From an uncultured Acetobacteraceae bacterium (GTDB lineage: Bacteria; Pseudomonadota; Alphaproteobacteria; Acetobacterales; Acetobacteraceae): a DNA stretch of 48,462 bases. Below are positions 40,163 to 48,462 of the stretch, piece by piece. Numbering within the stretch: the stretch's first letter is position 1; every line of letters begins with the position of its first letter. Position numbers and translations under genes: made by a program. The stretch is taken from assembly GCA_903895595.1 (NCBI GenBank), contig CAITUP010000159.1, positions 1 to 48,462 of the forward strand, read 5' to 3'. The notes under the pieces are model-generated. The model was given only the letters and a program-made list of their open reading frames with translations. It did not search any database and was not told where the DNA came from.

Positions 40163-41875
40163 ATGTCGCACCAGCCCAACGCCTTGGCCCAGATCCAACG
40201 CCAGATCATGTGGAACCGCCTGATCGCCGTGGTCGAGGAACAGGCGCAGATCATGATCCGCACCGCGTTCTCCACAACTGTGCGAGAAGCCGGGGATCTG
40301 TCCGCCGGTATCTTCGACCGGCAGGGGCGGATGATGGCGCAGGCCGTTACGGGGACGCCGGGGCACGTCAATTCCATGGCCGAAAGCGTCGGGCATTTTC
40401 TTCGCAAGTTCCCGCTGGACACCATGCGGCCGGGCGATCACTACATTACCAACGACCCCTGGCTGGGGACCGGGCATCTGCACGATCTGACCGTGGTCAC
40501 GCCGGCATTTCATAATGGCGTCGCGGTTGGGGTGTTCGCCAACACCGCGCATGTGATCGACATCGGCGGTCTGGGCATGGGGCCGGAAGGGCGGTCGGTG
40601 TTCGAAGAGGGCATGTATATCCCCATCGTCAAATGCTTTGATCGGGGTGTGCCGAACGAAACCTTCTTCGATTTCATGCGGGCGGGATCGCGGCTGCCGG
40701 TGGAATTGGAAGGCGACATTTACTCGCTGTGCGCCTGCAACGATGCCGGTGCCCGCCGTCTGGTGGAAATGATGGCGGAATTCGAGATGGACAGCCTCGA
40801 CCCGCTGGCCGACTTCATCTTCGATCTTTCCCGCCGCGCCACTTTGGCCGAAATTGCTCGGCTGCCGCGGGGGGTGTTCGGCGGGGAAATCTGGTCGGAC
40901 GGGTATGAGGAGCCGGTGAAGCTGCAAGCGTCGCTGGAAATCCTGGACGATGCCATCGAGGTGGATTTCGCGGGGACCTCCGGTCTATCGTCGCGTGGGA
41001 TCAATGTTCCGCCAGCATATTGCCGCGCCTACGCGAGTTTCGGGCTCAAGTGCGTGGTGGCGCCGGAAATACCGAATAATTGGGCGTCGTTGGCGCCGTT
41101 CCGGATGAAAATACCCGAGGGCTGCATTCTGAACGCACCGCGCCCGTATCCGGTTTCGGTGCGGCACGTGATCGGGCATTTGCTGCCGGATTTGATGATG
41201 GGGTGTTTGCATCAGGCGGTGCCGGACCGGGTGACGGCCGAGGGTGCCTCATCCTTGTGGAATCCGCCGCTGCGGGGCGGGTCGTCGGTGTCCGGTCAGG
41301 CGCGCGGCAACAAGCCGGTGATCGGGGATTTCGAGATTATCACGTTCAACTCCGGCGGCACGGGCGCGCGTCCGACAGCGGATGGGCTGGACGCGACGGC
41401 GTTTCCCTCGGGCGTGCGGACGATGCCGGTGGAGGCGACCGAGAATGTCGCGCCCGTGGTGCTGTGGCGCAAGGAATTGAAACCGGATTCCGGGGGCGCC
41501 GGGCGGACGCGGGGCGGTGTCGGGCAGATCATGGAAATCGCGACCAAGGGCGATCTGGAATTCGCGGTGAACGCGTCGTTCGATCGCATCGGGCACGCGC
41601 CGAAGGGGCGCGAATCCGGGTTGGACGGCGCGGCGGGCGTGGTGAAATTCAAATCCGGGGTTTTGCTGCGGACGAAGGGGTATCAAATCATTCCCGATGG
41701 CGATCGGTTGATCCTGGAACTGCCGGGCGGTGCCGGAATGGGCGATCCCGCCACGCGCGACCCTGCTGCCGTGATGCGCGACGTGCGCGATGGGCTGGTG
41801 TCGGCGGAGAATGCGCGCACCTTGTATAAAGTCGGTACGACCGACGCCGAAACCGCTGCTTTGAGGGTTCTTTAA
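40163..41875 (+). CDS. Hydantoinase B/oxoprolinase-family protein
   Basis: A 570-residue HyuB-like subunit. IMIRTAFSTTVREAGDLSAGIFD, DHYITNDPWLGTGHLHDLTVVTP, HVIDIGGLGMG and SGGTGARP are characteristic. HyuB normally works with HyuA (ATP-dependent hydantoin/oxoproline or acetophenone carboxylase-like systems); no HyuA gene is nearby. AGGAGG at 40148-40153 supports ATG 40163. It is directly followed by the D-aminoacylase-like gene (TAAATG). Confidence 0.9.
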   Translation: MSHQPNALAQIQRQIMWNRLIAVVEEQAQIMIRTAFSTTVREAGDLSAGIFDRQGRMMAQAVTGTPGHVNSMAESVGHFLRKFPLDTMRPGDHYITNDPWLGTGHLHDLTVVTPAFHNGVAVGVFANTAHVIDIGGLGMGPEGRSVFEEGMYIPIVKCFDRGVPNETFFDFMRAGSRLPVELEGDIYSLCACNDAGARRLVEMMAEFEMDSLDPLADFIFDLSRRATLAEIARLPRGVFGGEIWSDGYEEPVKLQASLEILDDAIEVDFAGTSGLSSRGINVPPAYCRAYASFGLKCVVAPEIPNNWASLAPFRMKIPEGCILNAPRPYPVSVRHVIGHLLPDLMMGCLHQAVPDRVTAEGASSLWNPPLRGGSSVSGQARGNKPVIGDFEIITFNSGGTGARPTADGLDATAFPSGVRTMPVEATENVAPVVLWRKELKPDSGGAGRTRGGVGQIMEIATKGDLEFAVNASFDRIGHAPKGRESGLDGAAGVVKFKSGVLLRTKGYQIIPDGDRLILELPGGAGMGDPATRDPAAVMRDVRDGLVSAENARTLYKVGTTDAETAALRVL

Positions 41876-43324
41876 ATGCGCTGCGATCTGATTATCCGCG
41901 ATGCGACCGTGTTCGACGGTACCGGCAAGCCTCGGTTCAAGGCCGATATCGGGGTGACCGGCGATCGTATCGTTGCGGTGGGCGATCTGAGCGCGTCTTC
42001 CGGCGACCGGGAAGTCGTTGCGACCGGCAAAGCCGTTGCGCCCGGCTTCATCGATGCGCATACGCACGACGACCGAGCGGTGCTGTGCGGACCGGACTGT
42101 ATGCTGTGCAAGATGTCGCAGGGGGTCACGACGGTGGTCGTGGGCAACTGCGGAATTTCGCTCTCTCCGGTGCGGATGAAATCGCGGCCGGTGCCGCCGC
42201 TGGATTTGTTGGGGGAGGAATCGTGGTTTTCCTTCGACAGTTTCGGGGAATACGCCGACCGTTTGGCGCGCGATCCATCGCCGGTGAACACCTACGCGCT
42301 GATCGGGCATATGTCGTTGCGGGTGGAGGCGATGAACGGCGACACCCAGCGCGCCGCGACGGATCGGGAAGCCGAACATATGCGCAAGCGTCTGGCGGAT
42401 GCGCTGGCGCAGGGCGGATCGGGGTTTTCCACGGGGTTGTATTATCCGCCGAACGCGATGGCGCCCACGGACGAGGTCATTGCCGTTGCCGAAGCGTTGC
42501 GCGCCGCCGGGGGCATCTACGTCACGCATATGCGCGATGAGGCCAACGACGTGCTGGTTTCGATCGAGGAGACGCTGAAAATCGGCCGGTCGGTGGGGGC
42601 GCCGGTGGTGATCAGCCATCACAAATGCTCGATGCCGGAGAATTTCGGGCGTTCTACGGAAACCTTGCCGCTGATCGATGCGAATGCGTTGACGCAGAAA
42701 GTGGATTTCGACGTTTATCCCTATGCCGCCGGTTCGACCGTGCTGATGCCGCACCGGTTGCGGCCGGATGTGCCCGTGCAGATCACGTGGTCCGTGCCGC
42801 ATCCGGAATGCGCGGGGCGGATGCTGGACGATCTGGCGCGGGAATGGGGGTTGGAGCCGAAGCAGGCGGCCGAACGGTTAACCCCGGCGGGGGCGATCTA
42901 TTTCCAGATGGATGAACCGGATGTGCAACGCATCATGGCACATCGCCTGTCGATGATCGGGTCCGACGGGCTGCCGCACGATTCTTATCCGCATCCTCGG
43001 CTTTGGGGCACGTTTCCGCGTGTGCTGGGGCATTACGCACGCGATCTCGGGCTGTTCAGCATGGAGGACGCGGTGCGGAAAATGACCGGTCACACGGCAG
43101 AGGTGTTCGGGATGACCGATCGCGGGTTTATCCGCGTGGGGGCCTATGCCGATCTGGTGCTGTTCGATCCGGCGACGGTAAAGGATGCGTCCACGTACGA
43201 CGCGCCGACAGCGCCTTCGACGGGGATTGTCGAGACCTGGGTGAATGGACGGTCCACGTATGTTTTCGGCCAGGGGGCGACGGCGGAACGGGCGGGGCGG
43301 TTGGTGACGCGGAACCGGGCATAG
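41876..43324 (+). CDS. N-acyl-D-amino-acid deacylase family protein
   Basis: A 482-residue amidohydrolase. DAHTHDD (metal His62 and His64), VVGNCGISL (the metal cysteine typical of D-aminoacylases), the later HHKCSM region and SDGLPHDSYPHPRLWGTF with the catalytic aspartate are present. It would hydrolyse an N-acyl-D-amino acid or similar carbamoyl product, which suits a hydantoin-type pathway with the HyuB-like gene whose stop it abuts. Confidence 0.88.
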   Translation: MRCDLIIRDATVFDGTGKPRFKADIGVTGDRIVAVGDLSASSGDREVVATGKAVAPGFIDAHTHDDRAVLCGPDCMLCKMSQGVTTVVVGNCGISLSPVRMKSRPVPPLDLLGEESWFSFDSFGEYADRLARDPSPVNTYALIGHMSLRVEAMNGDTQRAATDREAEHMRKRLADALAQGGSGFSTGLYYPPNAMAPTDEVIAVAEALRAAGGIYVTHMRDEANDVLVSIEETLKIGRSVGAPVVISHHKCSMPENFGRSTETLPLIDANALTQKVDFDVYPYAAGSTVLMPHRLRPDVPVQITWSVPHPECAGRMLDDLAREWGLEPKQAAERLTPAGAIYFQMDEPDVQRIMAHRLSMIGSDGLPHDSYPHPRLWGTFPRVLGHYARDLGLFSMEDAVRKMTGHTAEVFGMTDRGFIRVGAYADLVLFDPATVKDASTYDAPTAPSTGIVETWVNGRSTYVFGQGATAERAGRLVTRNRA

Positions 43325-43393
43325 GCGGAAATAGGGCTGGCAAACCGGCGCATCGACGCTTCATATTGCACCGCAGCAATCCCGGAGGTTCCC

Positions 43394-45007
43394 ATGCACT
43401 ACCTCACCATCGCCGAAGCATCCCGCCAAATCGCCGCGAAGAAGTTGTCGCCTGTCGAGCTCACGCAGGCGTTCCTCGATCGCATCGCGGCGTTGAACCC
43501 GCAGCTGAACGCCTATCTTCTGGTCACTGCCGATCACGCCTTAAAACAGGCGAAACAGGCCGAGCAGGAAATCGCCAGCGGCAATTACCGCGGCCCGATG
43601 CACGGCATCCCCTACGCACTGAAAGACATTTATTGCACCGCCGGCATCCGCACGACCTGTCACTCGCGCACGCTGGAAAACTACGTTCCGGCTTCCGACG
43701 CCACCACGGTCGCGAAACTCACCCAATCCGGCGCCGTTCTGCTCGGCAAACTGTCCACGCATGAGTTCGCGCATGGCGGGCCGTCCTTCGATCTGCCCTG
43801 GCCGGCGGCGCGCAATCCCTGGAGCCGGGATCATGCGACCGGCGGATCGTCGTCCGGCTCCGGCGCTGCCGGGGCCGCGGGGTTGGCGATGGGGTCCATG
43901 GGCTCGGACACCGGCGGATCGATCCGTAACCCGGCGGCTCTGTGCGGTCTCATCGGGTTGAAGCCGACCTACGGGCTGGTCAGCCGCTCCGGCGTTTACA
44001 CCAACAGCTTCAGCTACGATCACGCCGGGCCGCTGACATGGACGGCCGAGGACGCCGCGATCATGTTGCAAGCCGTCGCCGGCCACGACCCGAAGGACCC
44101 CGCCAGCGCCAGCGGTCCCATCCCTGACTACCGCGCGGCGTTGAACAGCCCGATCGAGGGCATGCGCATCGGCATCGTCAGGCATCTGTATGAAAGCGAT
44201 GTCCCCACGCCGGACGTCGTCAAGAAAGCCCTGGAAGCCGCGTACGACGTGCTGCGCGACCTCGGCGCGATCCTGGAAGACGTCGCCATCCGCCCGGCGC
44301 AGCAGTATCACGACGTCAAAATCACCGGTGCGGAATCGGAACTCTACGCCGTGCACGAGCCGGCTCTTCGGACGCAGTTGCATAACTTCGGCGAGGATTT
44401 CCTCGGCCGCACGCTGGGCGCGCTGATGATCTCGTCTGCCGACTACATGCAGGCCAGCCGCCAGCGGCGCAAAATGATCGCCGACATGGCGCCCATCTAC
44501 GCCAAATACGATGCCCTGATCACCGCCGGCCCCGGTCCGGCCGGGCGGCTGGATGCGTGGCGCACGATCGCGTTCTGGCAGAAGGCGTCTTTGACCACGC
44601 CGTTCAACGTCCTCGGCTGTCCGGCGCTGGCGCAATGCATCGGCTTCACCCCCGAGGGCCTGCCGCTCTCGATGCAGATCGCCGCTCGGCCGTTCGACGA
44701 CGCGACCACCCTGCGGGTCGCGCACGCCTATGAATCCGCCACACCATGGCGGGCTCGGCGGCCGGCGCTGGACCCCGACGCGGTCTTCTCCACCGAGCAA
44801 CCGCCCATCCCCGAACCGGAAAAAGCGACCATCGGCCAGAAACGCCGCGACGAAATCGCCGCGTTGGTGCTGCGCGCCGGCCTGACGCTGAACGAGCGCC
44901 ATTTCGAGCAGTTGTGCGCCACCGCCCCTTATATCGACGACATGACCGGCCGCCTGGAACGCGACCCCGCGTTTCACGACGAACCGAGCAACATCTTCAT
45001 CGCGTGA
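43394..45007 (+). CDS. Amidase of the GatA/AS family
   Basis: A 537-residue amidase-signature enzyme. YALKDIYC gives the catalytic Lys77, GGSSSGSGAAG (150-160) the cis-serine, and GSDTGGSIRNPA the nucleophile Ser176. GLKPTYGLVSRSG and LGCPALAQCIGFTPEGLPLSMQI are family blocks. GGAGG precedes ATG 43394. With the two upstream genes it forms a likely amide-degrading cluster; it is not expected to be GatA itself because gatB and gatC are absent. Confidence 0.9.
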   Translation: MHYLTIAEASRQIAAKKLSPVELTQAFLDRIAALNPQLNAYLLVTADHALKQAKQAEQEIASGNYRGPMHGIPYALKDIYCTAGIRTTCHSRTLENYVPASDATTVAKLTQSGAVLLGKLSTHEFAHGGPSFDLPWPAARNPWSRDHATGGSSSGSGAAGAAGLAMGSMGSDTGGSIRNPAALCGLIGLKPTYGLVSRSGVYTNSFSYDHAGPLTWTAEDAAIMLQAVAGHDPKDPASASGPIPDYRAALNSPIEGMRIGIVRHLYESDVPTPDVVKKALEAAYDVLRDLGAILEDVAIRPAQQYHDVKITGAESELYAVHEPALRTQLHNFGEDFLGRTLGALMISSADYMQASRQRRKMIADMAPIYAKYDALITAGPGPAGRLDAWRTIAFWQKASLTTPFNVLGCPALAQCIGFTPEGLPLSMQIAARPFDDATTLRVAHAYESATPWRARRPALDPDAVFSTEQPPIPEPEKATIGQKRRDEIAALVLRAGLTLNERHFEQLCATAPYIDDMTGRLERDPAFHDEPSNIFIA

Positions 45008-45088
45008 ACATTCCAGGGCTGGCGTAATGTCGCGGCGCATGCCAGCGTAATGGGCACAAAGCAAAGCTCCTTTGGGGGACGCCGTACC

Positions 45089-46702
45089 ATGAAACACGCC
45101 TTGGTCGCCGCCGCGGCTCTACTTGCCTGTTCGGCGCCCGCCGCCCTTGCCCGCCCGGATTGCGACCCCGCGTCGTTGAATGCCATGCGCATTCCGGGCC
45201 TAACGGTTACCTCTGCCGCCCCCGTGGACGCGAGCGTGGAAAACCCGGCGTATTGCGACGTAAAAGCGACGGTCGAGACCAAAGGCGAAGGCGCGCCCCC
45301 CGGCAGCGCGACGCTGGGGCTACAGTTGCCCGCCAAATGGCAGCAGCGCTTCCTGTTCATGGGGGTGGGCGGCAACGCCGGCCGGCTGGTTCCCGCGATC
45401 AACGCCACGGACAGGGCATCGGCGCTGAAGAAAGGCTATACGACCGCCATCACCGACACCGGCCATACCGGCAACGGCACCGACGCCGATTGGGTGCGCG
45501 CGGCCAACGGCAAGCGCGATGAGGCCAAGGTCGCCGACTTCTTCTTCCGAGCGGCGCACGATGCCACGGTCGCGGGCAAAAAATTTACTGCTGCCTATTA
45601 TTCGGAACCGGTGCAGCACGCCTATTTCGACGGCTGCTCCACCGGCGGGCGCATGGCGATGATGGAAGCCGAACGCTACCCCACCGACTTCGACGGCATC
45701 GTCGCCGGCGATCCCAACATGGACTACCACGCCACCTTGCAGCGCCTCCTGGTGCAGAAGGCGGCTTTCGCCTCACCCGCGGCGTGGCTGTCGCCGGCGG
45801 CGCTGGCCACGATCGACAAGGCCGTGACCGAACGCTGCGACGCAATCGACGGCGCGACCGACGGTCTGGTGCAGAACCCCGCCCGCTGTTCGGTTCGGGC
45901 CGAGGACCTCGTTTGCAAAGGCGGCGCGACCGCGGATTGTCTGACACCGGAACAGGCGACGGTGCTGCACGCTTACACCACGCCGCTGCGCGACCGTCAT
46001 GGGCGGGAGGTCTTTCCCGGCTGGGCGATGACCAACCTGACCGGTCCGCGCGGCATGAGCTACTGGACAACCGGCGCCACCGCGCCCGATCTGGCACAGC
46101 CGCTCGATCCCTGGGGCAAGGACCCGAACGCTGCGCCGCGCGGTTATATCTTCGCGCGTCAGGCCATGAATTTTTGGTTGGGTCTCGGCGCCAACGCCAA
46201 GTTCTCCACCCTGGATGTCGATCCCCGCACCAACACCGTCGGCGACGGGCTGATCGCGCAGGTGGACAAGGCCTTCGGACCGGCGGAGACCAAGAATCCG
46301 GCAAAGCTTGCGCCGTTCATCCAGCAGGGGCGGAAATTGATCATCTACCACGGCACGAGCGACCCGGCGCTGCCGGCGGCCCGTTCCGTGCAGTTCTATC
46401 AGGAACTGTCCGCGTTGATGCGCGGCCGCGACAAGGCGGCGGCCAATGTCCGGCTATTCCTGGTGCCGGGTATGCAGCATTGCAGCGGCGGCATCGGGCC
46501 GGACCAGTTCGACACGCTGACTGCTTTGGAGTCGTGGGTAGAAGCCGGGAAGGCGCCCGAGGCTATCCCGGCGCACACCGCATCCGGCCGGCCGCCGCAC
46601 GAACTGCCGCTATGCGCGTACCCGAAGCAGGCGCGTTTTTCCGGCTTCGGGCAGCCCCAGGACGGGGCGAACTGGCACTGCGCGGAGCCGGATAAGGGTT
46701 AA
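45089..46702 (+). CDS. Tannase/feruloyl-esterase-family protein
   Basis: A 537-residue secreted esterase. The signal peptide is MKHALVAAAALLACSAPAALA. FDGCSTGGRMAMMEAERYP holds the catalytic Ser184 beside Cys183, GIVAGDPNMDYH follows, and PGMQHCSGG holds the catalytic His with its partner Cys, the CS-D-HC arrangement of the family. It would release phenolic acids from plant esters, tannins or related polymers. ATG 45089 begins the signal peptide; the upstream extension from 45050 has no signal-peptide logic. Its stop overlaps the next, convergent gene by four bases. Confidence 0.9.
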   Translation: MKHALVAAAALLACSAPAALARPDCDPASLNAMRIPGLTVTSAAPVDASVENPAYCDVKATVETKGEGAPPGSATLGLQLPAKWQQRFLFMGVGGNAGRLVPAINATDRASALKKGYTTAITDTGHTGNGTDADWVRAANGKRDEAKVADFFFRAAHDATVAGKKFTAAYYSEPVQHAYFDGCSTGGRMAMMEAERYPTDFDGIVAGDPNMDYHATLQRLLVQKAAFASPAAWLSPAALATIDKAVTERCDAIDGATDGLVQNPARCSVRAEDLVCKGGATADCLTPEQATVLHAYTTPLRDRHGREVFPGWAMTNLTGPRGMSYWTTGATAPDLAQPLDPWGKDPNAAPRGYIFARQAMNFWLGLGANAKFSTLDVDPRTNTVGDGLIAQVDKAFGPAETKNPAKLAPFIQQGRKLIIYHGTSDPALPAARSVQFYQELSALMRGRDKAAANVRLFLVPGMQHCSGGIGPDQFDTLTALESWVEAGKAPEAIPAHTASGRPPHELPLCAYPKQARFSGFGQPQDGANWHCAEPDKG

Positions 46703-47079
46703 CGCCGCGCCTTGCGGGCGGCGTAGCGGGCGTCGCGCGCGGCTTTGCGTTCGGCCTCCAGCGCCAGAAGCGCGGCTTTGCGGGCGATTTCCTCGGCGGT
46801 CTTTTCCGCCGCCTTGCGCACGGCTTCGGCCTGGCGTTCGGCTTCCTCGGCGGCCAGACGGGCGGCGTCGGCTTCCTTGGCGATTTTGCGTTCCTGTTCC
46901 CGCTTCTCACGGGCTTCGGCGACCGCCAGGCGTTCGGCCAGTTTGGCCTGGACCGAGGGGTCGTCAGGGCCGGGGCGCGAGCGGAATTTCTCGATCAGAG
47001 CTTGTTTGGCTTTCGCGGCCGCGGACGCGCGATCGTTGAAGTCGGCATGTTTGAAGGCCGGCAAGTGTGGAATCTCCAT
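46699..47079 (-). CDS. Small coiled-coil protein (DUF6481-like)
   Basis: A 126-residue protein. MEIPHLPAFKHADFNDRASAAAKAKQALIEKF is followed by about 90 residues of Ala/Lys/Glu/Arg-rich helix (AEEAERQAEAVRKAAEKTAEE) ending in a basic tail AARKARR. It resembles DUF6481 proteins of alphaproteobacteria, by memory. It may be an RNA- or nucleoid-associated helix, but no function is known. Start at 47079; the frame to 47346 extends through intergenic repeats and is rejected. Confidence 0.75.
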   Translation of the reverse strand: MEIPHLPAFKHADFNDRASAAAKAKQALIEKFRSRPGPDDPSVQAKLAERLAVAEAREKREQERKIAKEADAARLAAEEAERQAEAVRKAAEKTAEEIARKAALLALEAERKAARDARYAARKARR

Positions 47080-47177
47080 GGTGACGAAACGTGCCCATAG
47101 CCGATCCCTCAGCCGAACGCCATGTTTCGTTGCCCTCCCCTCAGGGGGATCGCATATGGCGGATTTCCGACATTTTC

Positions 47178-47294
47178 CGTCATGGTCGGGTTTAACCTGA
47201 CCATCTCGCGCCAATGGGGCACCGTCCGAAAAACCCTGCCTTTTCAAGGGTGCGTGAATCGCAGGAGATGGTCGGGTCACGCCCGACCATGACG
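47178..47294. repeat. REP-like palindromic element, copy 4
   Basis: The arms 47178-47207 and 47265-47294 are about 30 bases each, beginning CGTCATGGTCGGG and ending with its complement, with a 57-base loop that contains a second hairpin-like AACCCTGCCTTTTCAAGGGT. It belongs to the family at 1-59 and 11096-11169, with the longest loop. It lies upstream of the repeat protein and may act on the small coiled-coil gene's promoter. Confidence 0.75.
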
Positions 47295-47478
47295 AGCGGG
47301 GGCGCCTGGCCCTCCCCTGCCCCGCGAAAGTTTTTTTCGCCTGCATGCATTTTTCTGCCCGGCGTTAGTACCTTGTTAACCTTTTCCTGACCTAATCGGC
47401 CCGAACGACGAACCCGCCCGAGGCGCCAAAAAGGCCCGAGCGACGGCGGAACGCTGATTCTGTCAAGGAATTTCGGTC

Positions 47479-47535
47479 ATGAACGTGACGCTCGCGATGT
47501 ACGTCCCCTGCCCTCGCCTTGTGCGGGAGGGCTGA
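47479..47535 (+). CDS. 18-codon leader ORF before the repeat protein
   Basis: ATG 47479 follows AAGGAA with good spacing, encodes MNVTLAMYVPCPRLVREG and stops at TGA 47533-47535, only 3 bases before the next gene's ATG. The ribosome site for that gene (GGGAGGG) lies inside this ORF. It could couple translation or be a regulatory leader; it has no recognisable family and may be chance. Confidence 0.35.
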   Translation: MNVTLAMYVPCPRLVREG

Positions 47536-47538
47536 TCC

Positions 47539-48462
47539 ATGGCCTCCATCATCCCTTCCCTGACCACGACTCAGGTCGCGGGCATGTCCACGACGTCGAT
47601 CGCGGCGTTGAACACCACCGACATTCAGGCCTTCGCGGCAACGCAGATCGCGGTGCTGAATTCGACGCAGGTGGCAGCGCTGACAACCACCGATTTGCCG
47701 TTGTTGACCACGACTCAGGTCGCGGCCTTCGCGTCGCAGGCGCTGGCGGCGCTGAATACGACGCAGTTTGGGACGCTGACCTCCACCCAATTGGGGGCGC
47801 TGAGCACAGCGGCGACGGCGGGCATCAACACCACCGACATCGCGGCGCTGACCACGACTCAGGCAAGCGGGCTGACGGCGACGCAGATGGGGGCGCTGTC
47901 CACCACGCAGTTCGTTAATCTGACGAGTACGGACCTGGGCACGCTGACCACAACGCAACTGGGCGGGCTGAAATCCACCGATTTCGCGGCACTGAACACG
48001 ACGCAATTGGGCGGTTTGACCTCGACGCAGCTGGGCGCGCTGACCAACACGGCGGTGACGGCGCTGAACTCGACCAACATCGGCGCGCTGACGACCACGC
48101 AGCTGGGCGGACTGACATCGACGCAGCTCGCGGCGCTGACCACCGGGCAGATCGGCGGGTTGACGACGACGGAGATCGCGGCGCTGACGACGACGCAGTT
48201 TGGCGGAATGACATCCACGCAGCTGGGCGCGCTGAGCACCGCGCAGTTCGGCGGATTGACGACCACGGAACTCGGGGCACTGACCACCGGGCAGCTGGGC
48301 GGGCTGAAAACGACGGAAATCGCGGCGCTGACCACGACGCAGTTGGGCGGGCTGACATCGACGCAGCTGGGCGCGCTGACAACCAGCCAGGCCGCGGCGA
48401 TAACCACCACCGACATCGCCGCTTTGACCACGACCCAGATCGATGGATTGACCGCGACACAA
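47539..48462 (+). CDS. Large 8-residue-repeat protein, 5' part (runs off the window)
   Basis: The first 308 residues, still open at the right edge. After MASIIPSLTTTQVAGM the sequence is a continuous array of 8-residue units, consensus [LM]-T-[ST]-T-Q-[LIF]-G-[GA], such as LTTTQLGG and LTSTQLGA, with Asp/Glu replacing Gln in some (TTEIAA, STDFAA). Thr codons vary freely between units while the residues are kept, which points to selection on the protein. Such arrays occur in large bacterial surface proteins; no signal peptide is seen, so type I secretion (C-terminal signal beyond the window) is possible. No cysteine is present in the visible part. GGGAGGG is 7 bases upstream of ATG 47539. Confidence 0.8.
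   Translation, partial: MASIIPSLTTTQVAGMSTTSIAALNTTDIQAFAATQIAVLNSTQVAALTTTDLPLLTTTQVAAFASQALAALNTTQFGTLTSTQLGALSTAATAGINTTDIAALTTTQASGLTATQMGALSTTQFVNLTSTDLGTLTTTQLGGLKSTDFAALNTTQLGGLTSTQLGALTNTAVTALNSTNIGALTTTQLGGLTSTQLAALTTGQIGGLTTTEIAALTTTQFGGMTSTQLGALSTAQFGGLTTTELGALTTGQLGGLKTTEIAALTTTQLGGLTSTQLGALTTSQAAAITTTDIAALTTTQIDGLTATQ

Noticed and set aside
47392..48462. Long minus-strand open frames (356, 190 and 181 residues) opposite the repeat array
   Set aside because: They are shadows of the 24-base period: stop-free antisense frames arise automatically from the repeat, and their translations have pentapeptide-like or Val/Ser-rich low complexity with no starts or ribosome sites. The plus-strand frame has a good ribosome site and typical repeat-protein composition.
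47560..48462. CRISPR-like or tandem DNA repeat
   Set aside because: The period is 24 bases without spacers and with synonymous changes, so it is a protein-level repeat.

Overview
The window is GC-rich (mostly the low to mid 60s percent by eye) and densely coded. It looks like an alphaproteobacterial chromosome segment, perhaps Rhodospirillales/Acetobacteraceae-like. That placement is an inference from codon use, the UrtABCDE-urease arrangement, the many flavin and SDR catabolic enzymes, CcdAB/MazEF/VapBC-type modules and REP-like palindromes of the 'GTCATGGTCGGG' kind. No rRNA, tRNA, CRISPR array or insertion sequence was found.

Left part (1-8454): a palindromic repeat, an MlaF-like ABC ATPase and a divergent glycosyltransferase. 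These are followed by a six-gene minus-strand catabolic unit read 8454 to 2005: SDR, acyl-CoA-dehydrogenase-like flavoenzyme, family 5 substrate-binding protein, MBL-fold hydrolase, alpha/beta hydrolase and LLM flavin monooxygenase. An EamA exporter diverges from it. Positions 9450-11238 hold no intact gene. They contain a duplicated noncoding mosaic, several hairpins and a RelBE-type toxin-antitoxin remnant.

Middle (11239-27002): a four-gene operon (amidohydrolase, Gal80-like Gfo/Idh oxidoreductase, beta-sandwich protein, SDR), then CcdAB, an FMN-dependent alpha-hydroxy-acid dehydrogenase, a ThuA-like protein and another SDR. An accessory patch (18235-21755) carries an orphan antitoxin, MazEF-type and VapBC-type modules and a markedly AT-rich HNH nuclease. 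Each of the three intact toxin-antitoxin operons has a palindrome over or next to its promoter. Two divergent LLM oxidoreductases follow, one of them leading an SsuD-like / FMO-like / small partner / GMC oxidoreductase operon.

Right-centre (27032-38337): one long minus-strand urea operon, urtABCDE-ureD-ureA-[two TIR-domain genes]-ureB-ureC-ureE-ureF-ureG. It is preceded by a near-perfect sigma-54 promoter and stitched together mainly by start/stop overlaps. The operon takes up urea by an ABC transporter, hydrolyses it with nickel urease and makes its own maturation chaperones. The two small TIR genes between ureA and ureB are the most striking feature: both keep the glutamate used by TIR NADases, the first overlaps the ureA stop codon, and their DNA is less GC-rich than the urease genes.

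Right end (38562-48462): a cupin gene coupled to a ligase-associated exonuclease; a divergent run of HyuB-like, D-aminoacylase-like and GatA-like amidase genes; a tannase/feruloyl-esterase-family protein; a coiled-coil small protein; and, after an 18-codon leader ORF, the start of a large protein built of 8-residue LTTTQLGG-type repeats that runs off the window.
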